From Microvirga sp052115485 (GTDB taxonomy: Bacteria > Pseudomonadota > Alphaproteobacteria > Rhizobiales > Beijerinckiaceae), in NCBI RefSeq assembly GCF_052115485.1, contig NZ_JBFRGU010000001.1:186001-250000 (forward strand): 64,000 nt of DNA, in the 5' to 3' direction. The notes below the pieces were generated by a model. That model worked only from the letters and a program-made list of their open reading frames with translations, was not told the origin of the DNA and searched no databases. A program made the translations under genes and the position numbers. This document shows, in pieces, positions 1 to 9,334 of this stretch; position 1 is the first letter of the stretch, and each line of letters starts with the position of its first letter.

Positions 1-623
1 CGTTTCGACGCCCAATCAAACACTTTTCTTTCAACGGCGCGTTGATCGTTGTGAAACTCACCCTGACAAAAAGCGACGCTCCGACTTGGCGCGGAGAGCT
101 TTTTTTCAAGTTCGCGCCCGAGTGTCGCGGAAGGATTGAGGAAGAACGATGGGCACCCGACAACCTCGACATTGTGAATTCCGAGGCCACCCAGGACCTC
201 CGCCGTGTACGTCCCTCGGACGCCAAGCGTGAGGCTGCGCTCTGCTATCACGCTCAACCAACGGCGAGTGCCCGCCGAGATCGTGACCTTATCTCCGACT
301 TTATCGGCTTGAGCCCCAAGCCCGACAACGACGCAGGGTAGTTGCGTCCGCTCGAAAAGATCCGCAAAATATCCGAGATCATTGTTCGAGTTGATTTGAT
401 TGGCGGCGGGGAAGACGAGCGCATCATAGTTCGCCCGTACCTGGTCAGGGTTGAACGACCATGGGACGAATGATTTTTCATTCGCAATGTGCCGGGCTAT
501 CCCACCCCAGAAGGCGAAATTTCCCGTATTGAATCCACATTTAGGAAACAGGTCGCGCGTGGCTTCCCGATCGCTATCTGGAATACGGCCGGGACCACCC
601 GTAGAAACAATAGCAACACGCAT
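1..623 (-). CDS. Polysaccharide pyruvyl transferase family protein (partial, C-terminus beyond window)
   Basis: An open frame on the minus strand begins with ATG at 623-621 and runs without a stop off the left edge, giving about 207 residues. The N-terminus reads MRVAIVSTGGPGRIPDSD, and around residues 140-165 there is GVRGTYTAEVLGG followed by VVGCPSFFLNP. That pairing of a 'GVRG.yTa..L' element with a 'vGCPs.fl.p' element is typical of the pyruvyl transferase superfamily (PF04230: CsaB, WcaK, ExoV relatives), which adds ketal pyruvate to cell-surface sugars. Neighbouring HAD-like and glycosyltransferase genes fit a surface-glycan role. Acceptor sugar unknown; some family members lack proven pyruvyl transfer activity. 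Confidence 0.8.
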   Translation of the reverse strand, partial: MRVAIVSTGGPGRIPDSDREATRDLFPKCGFNTGNFAFWGGIARHIANEKSFVPWSFNPDQVRANYDALVFPAANQINSNNDLGYFADLFERTQLPCVVVGLGAQADKVGDKVTISAGTRRWLSVIAERSLTLGVRGTYTAEVLGGLGIHNVEVVGCPSFFLNPSATLGRELEKKLSAPSRSVAFCQGEFHNDQRAVERKVFDWASK

Positions 624-919
624 CTGAAAATTCTCGCTAACGCGATAACGCGTCCATCTCTTGGCCAAGTGCGTCGCAAGCAACGTGCGCCGCTCCACTC
701 CAGTTGACGTGGTCGAGTTGGATACGCCCACGTATATATTCTTACTGTTGCAACCCTCGAACTGAGCGGCAAGACGGCTTATTTGAGCGAAACCATATCT
801 TCCCATTAGATAAGTGGTGGCAGCGGTGTCAAGAAATATTGATATATTATTTCCAAGAGGATATAGTCCCGGGAAAATTCACAAACAACTTTATTATGTA
901 CAACCTGTAGGGGCATCGA
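624..919. promoter_or_regulatory. Divergent intergenic region, AT-rich
   Basis: About 300 bp separate the divergently oriented pyruvyl transferase and GWA-repeat genes. The stretch 760-910 is clearly more AT-rich than its surroundings and presumably carries promoters in both directions. No operator, terminator or convincing small gene was seen; the short open frames here have poor codon structure. Confidence 0.35.
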
Positions 920-1624
920 TTGCTTTCTGGCTACATCAATTCGGCCACAGGCCCTGTTATTGGCCAGTGGCATTTCAAGGGGCGCCGCCTGTTCGGCTGG
1001 GCCTCAACCCTTGCGGGTGCCGGAGAACCGGCTGTTCTCGACCTGCGAGTCATGAAAAAGCGTAAGGCGCTTGTCTGTGATATTTTTTGGGCGGGAGATC
1101 TTCCTGCACAAATAAGTCATCGCTTTGTCGGCTTCGAGTACAATATCGAAGACGCTCTTCTTCGGGAGCATGACCAGATCCCTGTGCAGTTGGTGATCGG
1201 CAAGAAGGATTTTGCAAGCCCGGTCGTGATCGTTCCGACCCTCAGCTTCAATACAACCCAACTCCACATCGACACGATAAGCAGCGGTTCGATCGAAGGC
1301 TGGGCTTGGTCGCCATTCGGCAATGGCGACGAGCCTGTCTATCTGGACATCGATAAAAAGCGATTCTCCGTTTGGCCAACCGAGTTTAGGCGCGATCTCT
1401 ACGAGGCCGGCTTTGCAAATGGCGCTTGTAGCTTCAAGCTCAATTTGCGGCAATCGGGGACTCCGCTTTCCGCAAAAACCATCCGTGCCACTTTCATGGA
1501 CGCGAGCAAGGAGTTCACGATTGGCCGCAGAGAGAGCGCTTTCGAAAAGATCGAGAACATTTCCCTTGTGAAGTTGGCACAGCCTAGCGTCATACCCCAG
1601 CCCCGCTATCTCATTACTCTGTGA
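920..1624 (+). CDS. GWA-repeat protein of a surface polysaccharide locus
   Basis: A 234-residue protein of unknown function. It contains two related beta-rich repeats: one near residues 18-45 (RRLFGWASTLAGAGEPAVLDL) and a better one near residues 120-145 (GSIEGWAWSPFGNGDEPVYL). The 'G.I.GWAw.P....p..v.v.idg' pattern recurs in proteins linked to glycosyltransferases in methylobacteria and relatives, where it looks like an immunoglobulin-like accessory module; that link is from memory and is family knowledge, not proof. No signal peptide or membrane helix is seen. The frame opens just after a TAG at 908-910, and the only early start is TTG at 920, so the start is uncertain. Its stop (1622-1624) overlaps the next gene's start by 4 bp, indicating one operon. 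Confidence 0.6.
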   Translation: MLSGYINSATGPVIGQWHFKGRRLFGWASTLAGAGEPAVLDLRVMKKRKALVCDIFWAGDLPAQISHRFVGFEYNIEDALLREHDQIPVQLVIGKKDFASPVVIVPTLSFNTTQLHIDTISSGSIEGWAWSPFGNGDEPVYLDIDKKRFSVWPTEFRRDLYEAGFANGACSFKLNLRQSGTPLSAKTIRATFMDASKEFTIGRRESAFEKIENISLVKLAQPSVIPQPRYLITL

Positions 1625-4209
1625 AGCCCATGTCGCTGGTAAAGAAACGCCTCAGATTGGTTCCCCTCGCGTCGATCGAAGATATAGACGCCGATCCCCT
1701 GCACGCTTCGAAAACGCGCCTTAAATCGGTCGTCGATGTTGACCTCGCCGGCGCCGATGGCGCGAAAATGCACGAGCACTTGATCGCGGTTCAGCAGCTC
1801 AAGGAGATGATCCTCCGCAGACGCCCGCGATGCGTAACGTTCGACGTCTTCGATACATTGCTTTGGCGGCCCGCGCGCGCGCCTCATCATATGTTCGCGG
1901 GCCTGGGCGCTGCCTTGCAAGATGAAGGTCTGCTCTCATCTCGGATCGATCCTGCCACGTTCGCCGAAGCGCGACGGGCCGCCGAAACGCGAGCCAGGGA
2001 CAGGAAGGTTGCACGAGGCGAGATCTGGGAAGTCAGCCTCAGTGAAATCTACGCGGAACTCCAGGCGTGCATTGATGGTGCCGTGGAGAAGGCGGTTGCA
2101 GCAGAGGTGGAGTTCGAACGGGCGACCACATTTCTAGACCCCATTCTGTCAAACCTCATTCAATGGATTGACGCGCAAGGGATCAAGACCGCGTACGTTT
2201 CAGACACGTACTATTCCGCCTCGCAGATATTCCGGCTTCTGCACGACAAGCTTCCGATTCAGATTGCGGTTAGAGACATATTCGTCTCGTCTGAAAAGCA
2301 TGTCGATAAGTGCAGGGGACTGCTTGCCTACGTCTGCAACGCTTATGGCTGCTCTACATCGTCGATCATGCACTTTGGCGATAGTCATGAGGCTGATCAC
2401 ATTGGTGCCGAGATTGTTGGTGCCTTCCCCATCCATATTCGACAGTTCAAGGACCTCGATCGGGAGCGCGTCCAACTGGAGGATCGGCTTGCGACCGTCT
2501 TGGGGCGCGATTGGAGCGACGAAGGTCTGCGCGTGGGGATAGACCCCTTGCGAAGGCATGTGTCTCTTGCGGCACGCGGTCACATCCACTCGTCCAGCCT
2601 CGCGTCGGACCTGGCTTTCTCGACAGTGGGACCGGTCTTGGCCGGCTTCGTCGAATGGGTTGTGACGCGCGCTGTAGAACTCAAAATTGAAAAGCTCTTT
2701 TGTCTGACGAGAGAAGGGCTTTTTCTCTCGGAGCTCATAAACCTTTACGCAGAGCACACAAAAACGCGCGTTCTCGCTGTACCCTTCCTATCGTCCAGGG
2801 CAGTGACCTATCCCACATTGTTTCATAACTGCGATAGGGACGAGTTCAGGACGTTCTTTTTTTCACGGCGAACTCCGCTCACGCTGCGCGGCTTTTTCGA
2901 GAGAATTGAAAGCCCAAAACTGGTAAGCGAGTTCCCGACCCAGCTCAGAGACCTTCCTCTCAGAAACGGCTCGGATGAAACAGATGCCATCATTCGGACC
3001 CTGAGCGGCTCCGAGAAATTTCATGTGCCCATTCGCGAGTGGGCCCGAAGGCAGAGAACATCGCTCAAGCGCTACGTGGATGCGGTGGCGGAGGCCGTCG
3101 AACTTCAGCGGGATACGGAAACGGTTGCTTTTGTCGATCTCGGATGGACGACCAAGTCGCAACGCGTTCTCGAAGGCGCTCTTAAAGAAATCGGTTACAA
3201 CAATCCGACAATCGGGTTGTATCTCGCCACCGATAACAACGCCAAAGACGAAATGGCGCGCGGCACGCTATCGCAAGGCTTCCTCGTCAATTGCGGATTA
3301 CCCCGCAACGACTCCAATCTCATTCTGAGATGTAAAGAGATCTTCGAGCAAGTCTGCTCGGCGGATGTTGGGTCCGTGAAAGGATATGGAGAACAAGGGC
3401 AGGTTCTGTTTGCACCAAACTCGGTCCACGCGCGACAAAGCCGCTTTCTACGGAATCTTCGGAACGGGGTCCGCCAATTCATCAAGAGTTATCTGGTTCT
3501 GCGCGGCGACCCGCAGTATCGGGCGGCTCCAACCTCCATCTCCGAGATGCAGCCTGCCCTTAGAATTTTGCTCGGTCGGCTGACCGTCATGCCGACAGAC
3601 CCAGAAATCGAGGAGCTGGGAGCGTGGGATCACGAGGAGAATAACGGCTCCGACGGCGTGGAGCGGATCTGCGATCCCTATTTCCGTGAACTGGTGCGCT
3701 ACGGAACGGCCGATCAGTTGAACCACTTGCCGGCATATTGGCTGTTCGGCCTGATGAAGCATCACCGCCCGGCGATGTTTGAAAGCCTTCTTCTGAAGTC
3801 TATCGGCTATCAGGCTGCCGGTTGCGAACGCTTTTGCGCTGCGCGCATGTACGTGACGGATTCCGACGGTGCCGTGGCCGATTTGCCCGCAGATTATTTC
3901 GTGTCCACAGACGGGCGTGCCTTATCTTCCGTTTCATTTTTCACAACTGAACCCGTCAAGTTGGAATGGGGCAATTATGGACCCGATCCATCCGTCTTTA
4001 TCGAGCGGATCTTGATCTCCGTGCGGAATTGCCAGAATGGAAACGTAAAACGCAAAATTCATTTCCGCCCAAAGGTCACCGTTCCGAATTCGACTCCCGA
4101 CGTCAACGGCAGGATCGGCATTTTCCAAAACGACAAAGCGCGGCTTGAACTTCCGGCCTTCAAAGGCCCGCACGAAATTTCGATCATCGTTTGCCTGTCA
4201 ACACATTGA
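1621..4209 (+). CDS. HAD-superfamily hydrolase with large C-terminal domain
   Basis: An 862-residue protein. Residues about 70-300 form a haloacid dehalogenase (HAD) fold: motif I is FDVFDTLLW with likely nucleophile Asp75, motif II is YVSDTYYS near residue 194, a motif III lysine lies in SSEKHVDKC, and motif IV is MHFGDSHEADH near 253. HAD enzymes of this type are usually phosphatases. The remaining roughly 500 residues match no domain I can name but contain the element KLFCLTREGLFLSELI near 360 and VDLGWTTKSQ near 507, seen in large HAD proteins of polysaccharide loci. It overlaps the gene before it and lies 17 bp upstream of the glycosyltransferase, so it probably acts in the same glycan pathway. 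Substrate unknown. Confidence 0.72.
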   Translation: MKPMSLVKKRLRLVPLASIEDIDADPLHASKTRLKSVVDVDLAGADGAKMHEHLIAVQQLKEMILRRRPRCVTFDVFDTLLWRPARAPHHMFAGLGAALQDEGLLSSRIDPATFAEARRAAETRARDRKVARGEIWEVSLSEIYAELQACIDGAVEKAVAAEVEFERATTFLDPILSNLIQWIDAQGIKTAYVSDTYYSASQIFRLLHDKLPIQIAVRDIFVSSEKHVDKCRGLLAYVCNAYGCSTSSIMHFGDSHEADHIGAEIVGAFPIHIRQFKDLDRERVQLEDRLATVLGRDWSDEGLRVGIDPLRRHVSLAARGHIHSSSLASDLAFSTVGPVLAGFVEWVVTRAVELKIEKLFCLTREGLFLSELINLYAEHTKTRVLAVPFLSSRAVTYPTLFHNCDRDEFRTFFFSRRTPLTLRGFFERIESPKLVSEFPTQLRDLPLRNGSDETDAIIRTLSGSEKFHVPIREWARRQRTSLKRYVDAVAEAVELQRDTETVAFVDLGWTTKSQRVLEGALKEIGYNNPTIGLYLATDNNAKDEMARGTLSQGFLVNCGLPRNDSNLILRCKEIFEQVCSADVGSVKGYGEQGQVLFAPNSVHARQSRFLRNLRNGVRQFIKSYLVLRGDPQYRAAPTSISEMQPALRILLGRLTVMPTDPEIEELGAWDHEENNGSDGVERICDPYFRELVRYGTADQLNHLPAYWLFGLMKHHRPAMFESLLLKSIGYQAAGCERFCAARMYVTDSDGAVADLPADYFVSTDGRALSSVSFFTTEPVKLEWGNYGPDPSVFIERILISVRNCQNGNVKRKIHFRPKVTVPNSTPDVNGRIGIFQNDKARLELPAFKGPHEISIIVCLSTH

Positions 4210-4226
4210 GACGAAGAGAAAACTCG

Positions 4227-5348
4227 ATGCGCATCGCAATTCTGTCCCCCGCTCCCATCAAAGGCTCAGGCGGACTTCGCACCATTTTCAGTTACGGCGC
4301 CGCGCTCATGAAGCAAGGCTACACCGTCGATGTCGTCATCGTCGATCCGGTCGACAATCCGAGCGCAGTCGCGCAGCAAGTGACCGATTTCTACACAGTC
4401 GAAGGCCTCGGCTTCCAATCCTGGCCCTGCCGTCTTTCAGACTACGACGTCGTGATTTCGACGCGCTGGGACACCAGTGTGATCGCTCGCAATTCAGGCG
4501 CGCGACATAAGCTGTATCTGGTCCAAGATTTCGAAGCCGGCTTCAATCCGATGGGAGACGGTTTCATCTTCGGTGAAGACAGCTACATGTACGGGCTTCA
4601 GACGATAACTTTGGGGCGCTGGTTGAGCCAACGCCTGACCCGCGAGTTCGGCAACGTTCCCTATTCCATCGATTTCGGCGTCGATCGCGAAATTTATACG
4701 ACGCGCCAACCCTTCTACGATCGCAAGCTTTCCGTCTGCGCGATCTTGCAACCGGAGAAGCCGAGGCGTTGCACTCAGCTCGTTCTCGAATCCCTCGGTA
4801 TCGTCAAAACCAGACTGCCAAAAGCTGAGATAAATCTATTCGGTGGGGAGCCGATCCAACTTTGGTTCGAAGCGAACCAGCTTGGGATCATATCACCTCA
4901 AGAGCTTTCGGATCTGTACAATGAATCGGGAGTTGGATTGTGCGTCAGCTCATCCAATCCTTCGAGAATCCCGTTCGAGATGATGTCGTGCGGTTTGCCC
5001 ACAGTGGACATCTATCGCAACAATACGATCTATGATTTCCCGTCCGAAGGCATGCTTCTTGCTCACCAAACGCCGGAATCGATTGCCGACGCACTTGTCG
5101 AGCTTCTGACAAACGGTGAACTTGCACTCAATCTGTCCGACGGCGGTCAAGCGTTCATGGAGGACCGCTCTTTTCAAACGGAGGCGGCCGATTTTGCAGC
5201 CGCCGTGCATGCCGCTGTCCATAACGGAGAGCCGAATCTCACGACCGAGTGGAGCCCACTCTATGTGGGCGAGCCCGTAATCGCGAATGTATATCGGCGC
5301 TCCGATGTCGAAGCGCATATCAGGTATCACCGCCATATGATTGCCTAA
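4227..5348 (+). CDS. Glycosyltransferase, GT4-like (WsaF-type)
   Basis: A 373-residue protein with the look of a GT-B glycosyltransferase. The N-terminus MRIAILSPAPIKGSGGLRTI has the glycine-rich acceptor-side loop, and the C-terminal half has SSSNPSRIPFEMMSCGLP near residue 240, the E-containing donor-binding signature of GT4/WsaF enzymes. YLVQDFEAGFNPMGD near residue 95 is also characteristic of that group. I chose ATG 4227 because MRIAILS is the canonical beginning; an in-frame upstream start at 4191 would overlap the previous gene. It probably transfers a sugar, perhaps rhamnose, during surface glycan assembly. The donor cannot be read from the sequence. Confidence 0.8.
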   Translation: MRIAILSPAPIKGSGGLRTIFSYGAALMKQGYTVDVVIVDPVDNPSAVAQQVTDFYTVEGLGFQSWPCRLSDYDVVISTRWDTSVIARNSGARHKLYLVQDFEAGFNPMGDGFIFGEDSYMYGLQTITLGRWLSQRLTREFGNVPYSIDFGVDREIYTTRQPFYDRKLSVCAILQPEKPRRCTQLVLESLGIVKTRLPKAEINLFGGEPIQLWFEANQLGIISPQELSDLYNESGVGLCVSSSNPSRIPFEMMSCGLPTVDIYRNNTIYDFPSEGMLLAHQTPESIADALVELLTNGELALNLSDGGQAFMEDRSFQTEAADFAAAVHAAVHNGEPNLTTEWSPLYVGEPVIANVYRRSDVEAHIRYHRHMIA

Positions 5349-5361
5349 GCGGATATCGGGC

Positions 5362-6212
5362 TCAGCCGAGCAGCCGCTCCTCGATCGTTCGCATGGCGCG
5401 GCGATCCGCCTCCTCGTCTGAGAACAGATGGCCATGCACGTCGAAGGTCACCTGAATGGACGAATGCCCCATCACGGTCTGCACCCGCTTCGCGTTCATG
5501 CACTCTCGATGAACATCGAGGCAGCGGCATGGCGCAGGGAATGGAGTTGTATTTCGGCTTGGGAACCTTGAGCGGGTTCCCCTCCTTGTCCGCGCCGTCC
5601 ACGAGGATCACCACACCGGCCTCGAACTGCATCGGGCCCCAGCCGCGGTTGATGATGTTGGCTGATGCTCGATGTTCCCTGCCCCATTCGGAAAAACGAG
5701 ATCCAACTCACCCTTGGGGCAAGCCAGCTTCCATTCCCGCAGCGTGTTGACCACGATGGAGGCCAAGGCACGTCCCGGGTGTCGGCCTCGCTCTTTGGGG
5801 CTCCTATCTGTTTCCAGGCATCCGCCCGCTGCGAGACGGTCAGGACGCCTCGCTTCAGGTCCACATCCGCCCAGCGCAGCCCCCGGATTTCCGAAGCCCG
5901 CAGACCTGTGAAGATCGCCGTGATGATGAGAGGACGCCAGCGCCCAGCTGCCGCGCTGATGATCGCCCGCAATTCATCCTTGGTGGGAATCTCTGGCCGG
6001 GCCTTCCCGCGCCTTGAAACCCGCATCTTCACGTCCGCAACTGGGTTCATGCCGGCGAGGCCGCGGCCCTTCACAAAGCGAAAAATCCTGCCAAGCGATT
6101 GCACAGCCCGACGGCTCGTCTCAGCTGAGCGACCCTTCTTCTTCAGCTCATCCACAAAGGCGTAGACGCGACGGGAAGCACCGAAGGTCGCCCCGCTACG
6201 AGGCACTCTCAA
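5362..6212 (-). pseudogene. Tyrosine recombinase (phage-type integrase) remnant
   Basis: On the minus strand the fragments read, in order: a SAM-like core-binding segment (KKGRSAETSRRAVQSLGRIF), a start of the catalytic domain with the first arginine (TGLRASEIRGLRW), a garbled middle, LHSLRHAAASMFIES with the HxxR box, and, after a 1-base frameshift near 5510, MNAKRVQTVMGHSSIQVTF with the GH box and ending EERLLG at 5362. Reading frame is lost at least twice (near 5750 and 5510) and the N-terminal arm-binding domain is missing. Its 3' end lies 13 bp from the glycosyltransferase stop and its 5' end overlaps the RND gene's stop. This is a decayed integrase, a scar of an old integration event. 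Confidence 0.85.
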
Positions 6213-9200
6213 TCTGCCACGCTCATTGCCCGCGCGGCGCTGAGTTCGCGCAGCTTTTGGAAGACCACATAGAGCATCGGGATCACAAAGATACCAAAGA
6301 ATGCGGCAGCAAGCATGCCGCCGAAGACGGGAGTGCCGACGGCACGCCGGCTGAGTGCTCCTGCCCCTTCAGCGATCACCAGCGGAAGGAGGCCAAAGAT
6401 GAATGCAAGGCTCGTCATCATCACTGGTCGGAAGCGCAGGCGCGCGCCAGCGATCGCCGCGTCGCCGATGCTTGCGCCCTGGAGTCGCTGCTGAAGTGCG
6501 AACTCGACGATCAGAATTCCATTCTTGGCGGCAAGCGCCACAAGCACCACGAGGCCGATCTGCGCGTAGACATCGAAGGCGAGCCCGGACAACTTCACCG
6601 CCGCAATTGCACCCAGCACGGCGACACTGACCGACAAAAGGACCGGAATCGGGATGTTCCAGCTCTCGTAGAGCGCGACCAGGAACAGATAGGCGAAGAG
6701 CACGGCAAGGCCGAGCACGACGCCGGTCTGGCCAGTTGCCGTCTTTTCCTGCAGAGCGGTCCCGGTCCATTCGAAACCGTAGCCGCGCGGCAGGGTCGTG
6801 CCCGAGATCCGTTCCATAGCCGTGAGCGCCTGACCCGAGCTGTAGCCCGGCTTTGGCGCGCCGTTGATGATCGTGGCGCGGAAGCCGTTGTAGCGCACGA
6901 TCACTTGCGGTCCTTGCACCAGCCGCGCCTGTGCCAGGGCGCGGATCGGCACCATCGTCCCGGCAGCGTTACGGACATAGACCCGGTAGATGTCATCGAT
7001 CTCATTGCGGAACCCAGCCTCCGACTCGATATTGACCTGCCAGGTGCGGCCGAAAAGATTGAAATCATTGACGTAAAATCCGCCGAGTGACGCTTGCAAC
7101 GCGTTGAAAATGCTGCTGATGGGGATGCCCAGCACCTGCGTCTTGTCGCGATCAATATCGAGATAGACCTGCGGAGTTTCAGCGGCGAAGGTGCTGAAGA
7201 CGCCGGCCAGCTCAGGCTGCTGGTTGGCGGCGACGAGAAGTGCGCGCATGACGGCCGCAAGGTCCGTGGGACTCTGGCCCTGCAGAGCTTGGAGGGCGTA
7301 TTGGAAGCCACCGGTATTGCCTAACCCGAGAATGGGCGGCAGGTTGAAGGGGAAGACGACGGCCCCCTGGACGGCGGCGAGTTGCGGACGCAGGCGAGCG
7401 ATGACCGCATCGACGCTCTGGGCCGGATCGGTTCGGTCTTCGTACGGTTTCATGCGGATCACGAAGAAGGCGTTGTTCGACGAGGCCACGTAGTCGATGA
7501 AATTCAAGCCCACCACCGACAGGACACGCTCGACCCCAGGGGTCTGTCGTATGATGTCCTCCACCTGAGCGACCAGTTTCTCGGTGCGCTCGTTGGACGC
7601 GCCCTCCGGCAACCGCATGGCTCCGAAGATCGCGCCCTGATCCTCCGACGGCAGGAAGCCTTGCGGGGTCACCTTGAAGAGAAAGAACGACCCCGCCGCG
7701 ATTCCGGCAACGATAATCAGACTGACGATTGCGATGCGGACCAAATGGCGCACCAGAGTGGTGTATCCGTCGCGCGCCTGATCGATCGCGCCGAGCACGT
7801 AGCGCATCAGGCCGCGATGTGGCCCGGCGTGCTTCAGAAGAACCGAACACAAGGCCGGGCTCAAAGTGAGGGCGTTCACCGCGGAGATGACCATCGCCGT
7901 CGACACCGCGACGGCGAACTGGCGGAAAAGCTGACCGCTGATGCCGGGAACGAACGCCACCGGAATAAACACCGAGAGCAGGACGAGGGTGATCGCGATG
8001 ATCGGCCCGGTGATTTCTGCCATGGCCTTCTTCGTGGCTTCGGGGACCGACAGAGTCGGCTCCTCTTCCATCACCCGCTCCACGTTCTCGGTGACAACGA
8101 TGGCATCGTCGACAACGATGCCGATAGCGAGCACCAAGGCAAGAAGCGATACGGTATTGGCCGAATAGCCGATGGCAAGCATGACCGCGAAGGTGCCGAT
8201 GATCGAAACCGGCACCGCAACCATGGGGATCACCATCGTCCGCAGCTTGCCGAGGAACAGGAACACCACGAGTGCCACCAACATGAAGGCGATGATCAGG
8301 GTGCGAATGACCTCGTTGACGGTTGCGGTGACAAAGGTGGTCGCATCCCAGAAGAGGTCGCTGCGGACATCGTCCGGAAAGCGCTTAGAGAGACCATCCA
8401 TCACTTCCCGCACGCGCCGCGCCACCTCGACCGCATTGGCGCCGGGCGTCTGATAGATACCGATCGCTGCGGATGGCGCGCCGTTGAAGCGGGTGTAGCG
8501 GTCCTGTGTCTTTGCGCCGAGATCGGTCCGGGCTACGTCCTTGACGCGGACGAGAGAGCCGTTGGGGTTCGCGCGTAGGATTATGTTTTCAAACTCCTCG
8601 GTCCGGGTCAGCCGACCCTTGGTCTTGATGGTGAGCTGAAGTTGCTGGTTGCTCGGCGCAGGCGCGGCGCCTATCCGGCCCACAGCGGCCTGCAGGTTCT
8701 GGGACTGGATCGCGGCGATCACATCGGCCGGAGTCAGATTGAAGGCCGTCAGGCGGTCGGGATCGAGCCAAAGGCGCAGCGAATAATCGAGAGGACCGAA
8801 GAGGCTTGCCTGGCCGACACCGGGGATGCGGGCCAGCAGATCGATGATGTTGATGGTGGCATAGTTGTTGAGAAACAGCGCATCATGCGTCCCCCGCGGC
8901 GCCGAGAGAGTGATGACCTGCAAGAGTGCCGCCGATTTCTTGCGGATGACCAATCCCTGACGTTGGACCTCTTGCGGCAGGAGCGGCGTTGCAAGCTGGG
9001 CCCGGTTCTGGACGTTCACCGTATTGATGTCGGGATCGGTGCCGAGTGCAAAGGTGACGGTCAGCGAGTAACTGCCGTCGGCTCCGCTCGTCGATTGATA
9101 ATAGAGAGCATTGTCGACGCCATTGATCTGTTGCTCGATCGGCTGAGCGACGGTCGTTTCCACGACCTCCGCATCGGCACCGGGATAGAGGGTCGTGAGC

Positions 9201-9334
9201 GAGACCTGCGGCGGCACAATGTCTGGAAACTGGGCGACCGGAATCGCCCGCATTGCGAGCAGACCCGCCAGCGTTATGACGATCGAGATCACGAAAGCAA
9301 GGCGAGGCCGATCGATGAAGATGTTCGAGATCAT
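6209..9334 (-). CDS. RND efflux transporter permease, HAE1 (AcrB/MexF) family
   Basis: A 1041-residue inner-membrane proton/drug antiporter of normal family length. It starts MISNIFIDRPRLAFVIS, has the two large periplasmic loops of AcrB-like pumps, and carries the proton-relay acidic pair in TM4 (AIGIVVDDAIVVTENVER, Asp409-Asp410). It would export drugs or small hydrophobic molecules with an adaptor and a TolC-like channel. The adaptor gene precedes it and overlaps by 4 bp (ATGA), a translationally coupled operon. No outer-membrane channel gene or regulator lies next to it. The stop codon is touched by the integrase remnant, but the C-terminus looks complete. Confidence 0.95.
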   Translation of the reverse strand: MISNIFIDRPRLAFVISIVITLAGLLAMRAIPVAQFPDIVPPQVSLTTLYPGADAEVVETTVAQPIEQQINGVDNALYYQSTSGADGSYSLTVTFALGTDPDINTVNVQNRAQLATPLLPQEVQRQGLVIRKKSAALLQVITLSAPRGTHDALFLNNYATINIIDLLARIPGVGQASLFGPLDYSLRLWLDPDRLTAFNLTPADVIAAIQSQNLQAAVGRIGAAPAPSNQQLQLTIKTKGRLTRTEEFENIILRANPNGSLVRVKDVARTDLGAKTQDRYTRFNGAPSAAIGIYQTPGANAVEVARRVREVMDGLSKRFPDDVRSDLFWDATTFVTATVNEVIRTLIIAFMLVALVVFLFLGKLRTMVIPMVAVPVSIIGTFAVMLAIGYSANTVSLLALVLAIGIVVDDAIVVTENVERVMEEEPTLSVPEATKKAMAEITGPIIAITLVLLSVFIPVAFVPGISGQLFRQFAVAVSTAMVISAVNALTLSPALCSVLLKHAGPHRGLMRYVLGAIDQARDGYTTLVRHLVRIAIVSLIIVAGIAAGSFFLFKVTPQGFLPSEDQGAIFGAMRLPEGASNERTEKLVAQVEDIIRQTPGVERVLSVVGLNFIDYVASSNNAFFVIRMKPYEDRTDPAQSVDAVIARLRPQLAAVQGAVVFPFNLPPILGLGNTGGFQYALQALQGQSPTDLAAVMRALLVAANQQPELAGVFSTFAAETPQVYLDIDRDKTQVLGIPISSIFNALQASLGGFYVNDFNLFGRTWQVNIESEAGFRNEIDDIYRVYVRNAAGTMVPIRALAQARLVQGPQVIVRYNGFRATIINGAPKPGYSSGQALTAMERISGTTLPRGYGFEWTGTALQEKTATGQTGVVLGLAVLFAYLFLVALYESWNIPIPVLLSVSVAVLGAIAAVKLSGLAFDVYAQIGLVVLVALAAKNGILIVEFALQQRLQGASIGDAAIAGARLRFRPVMMTSLAFIFGLLPLVIAEGAGALSRRAVGTPVFGGMLAAAFFGIFVIPMLYVVFQKLRELSAARAMSVAD

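Noticed and set aside
42..487. Plus- and minus-strand short open frames at the left edge
   Set aside because: They are out of phase with the pyruvyl transferase frame, which is continuous and recognisable across the same DNA.
7382..8578. 398-codon plus-strand frame opposite the RND permease
   Set aside because: Composition is Arg/His/Asp-heavy without folds; the RND gene on the other strand is unmistakable.
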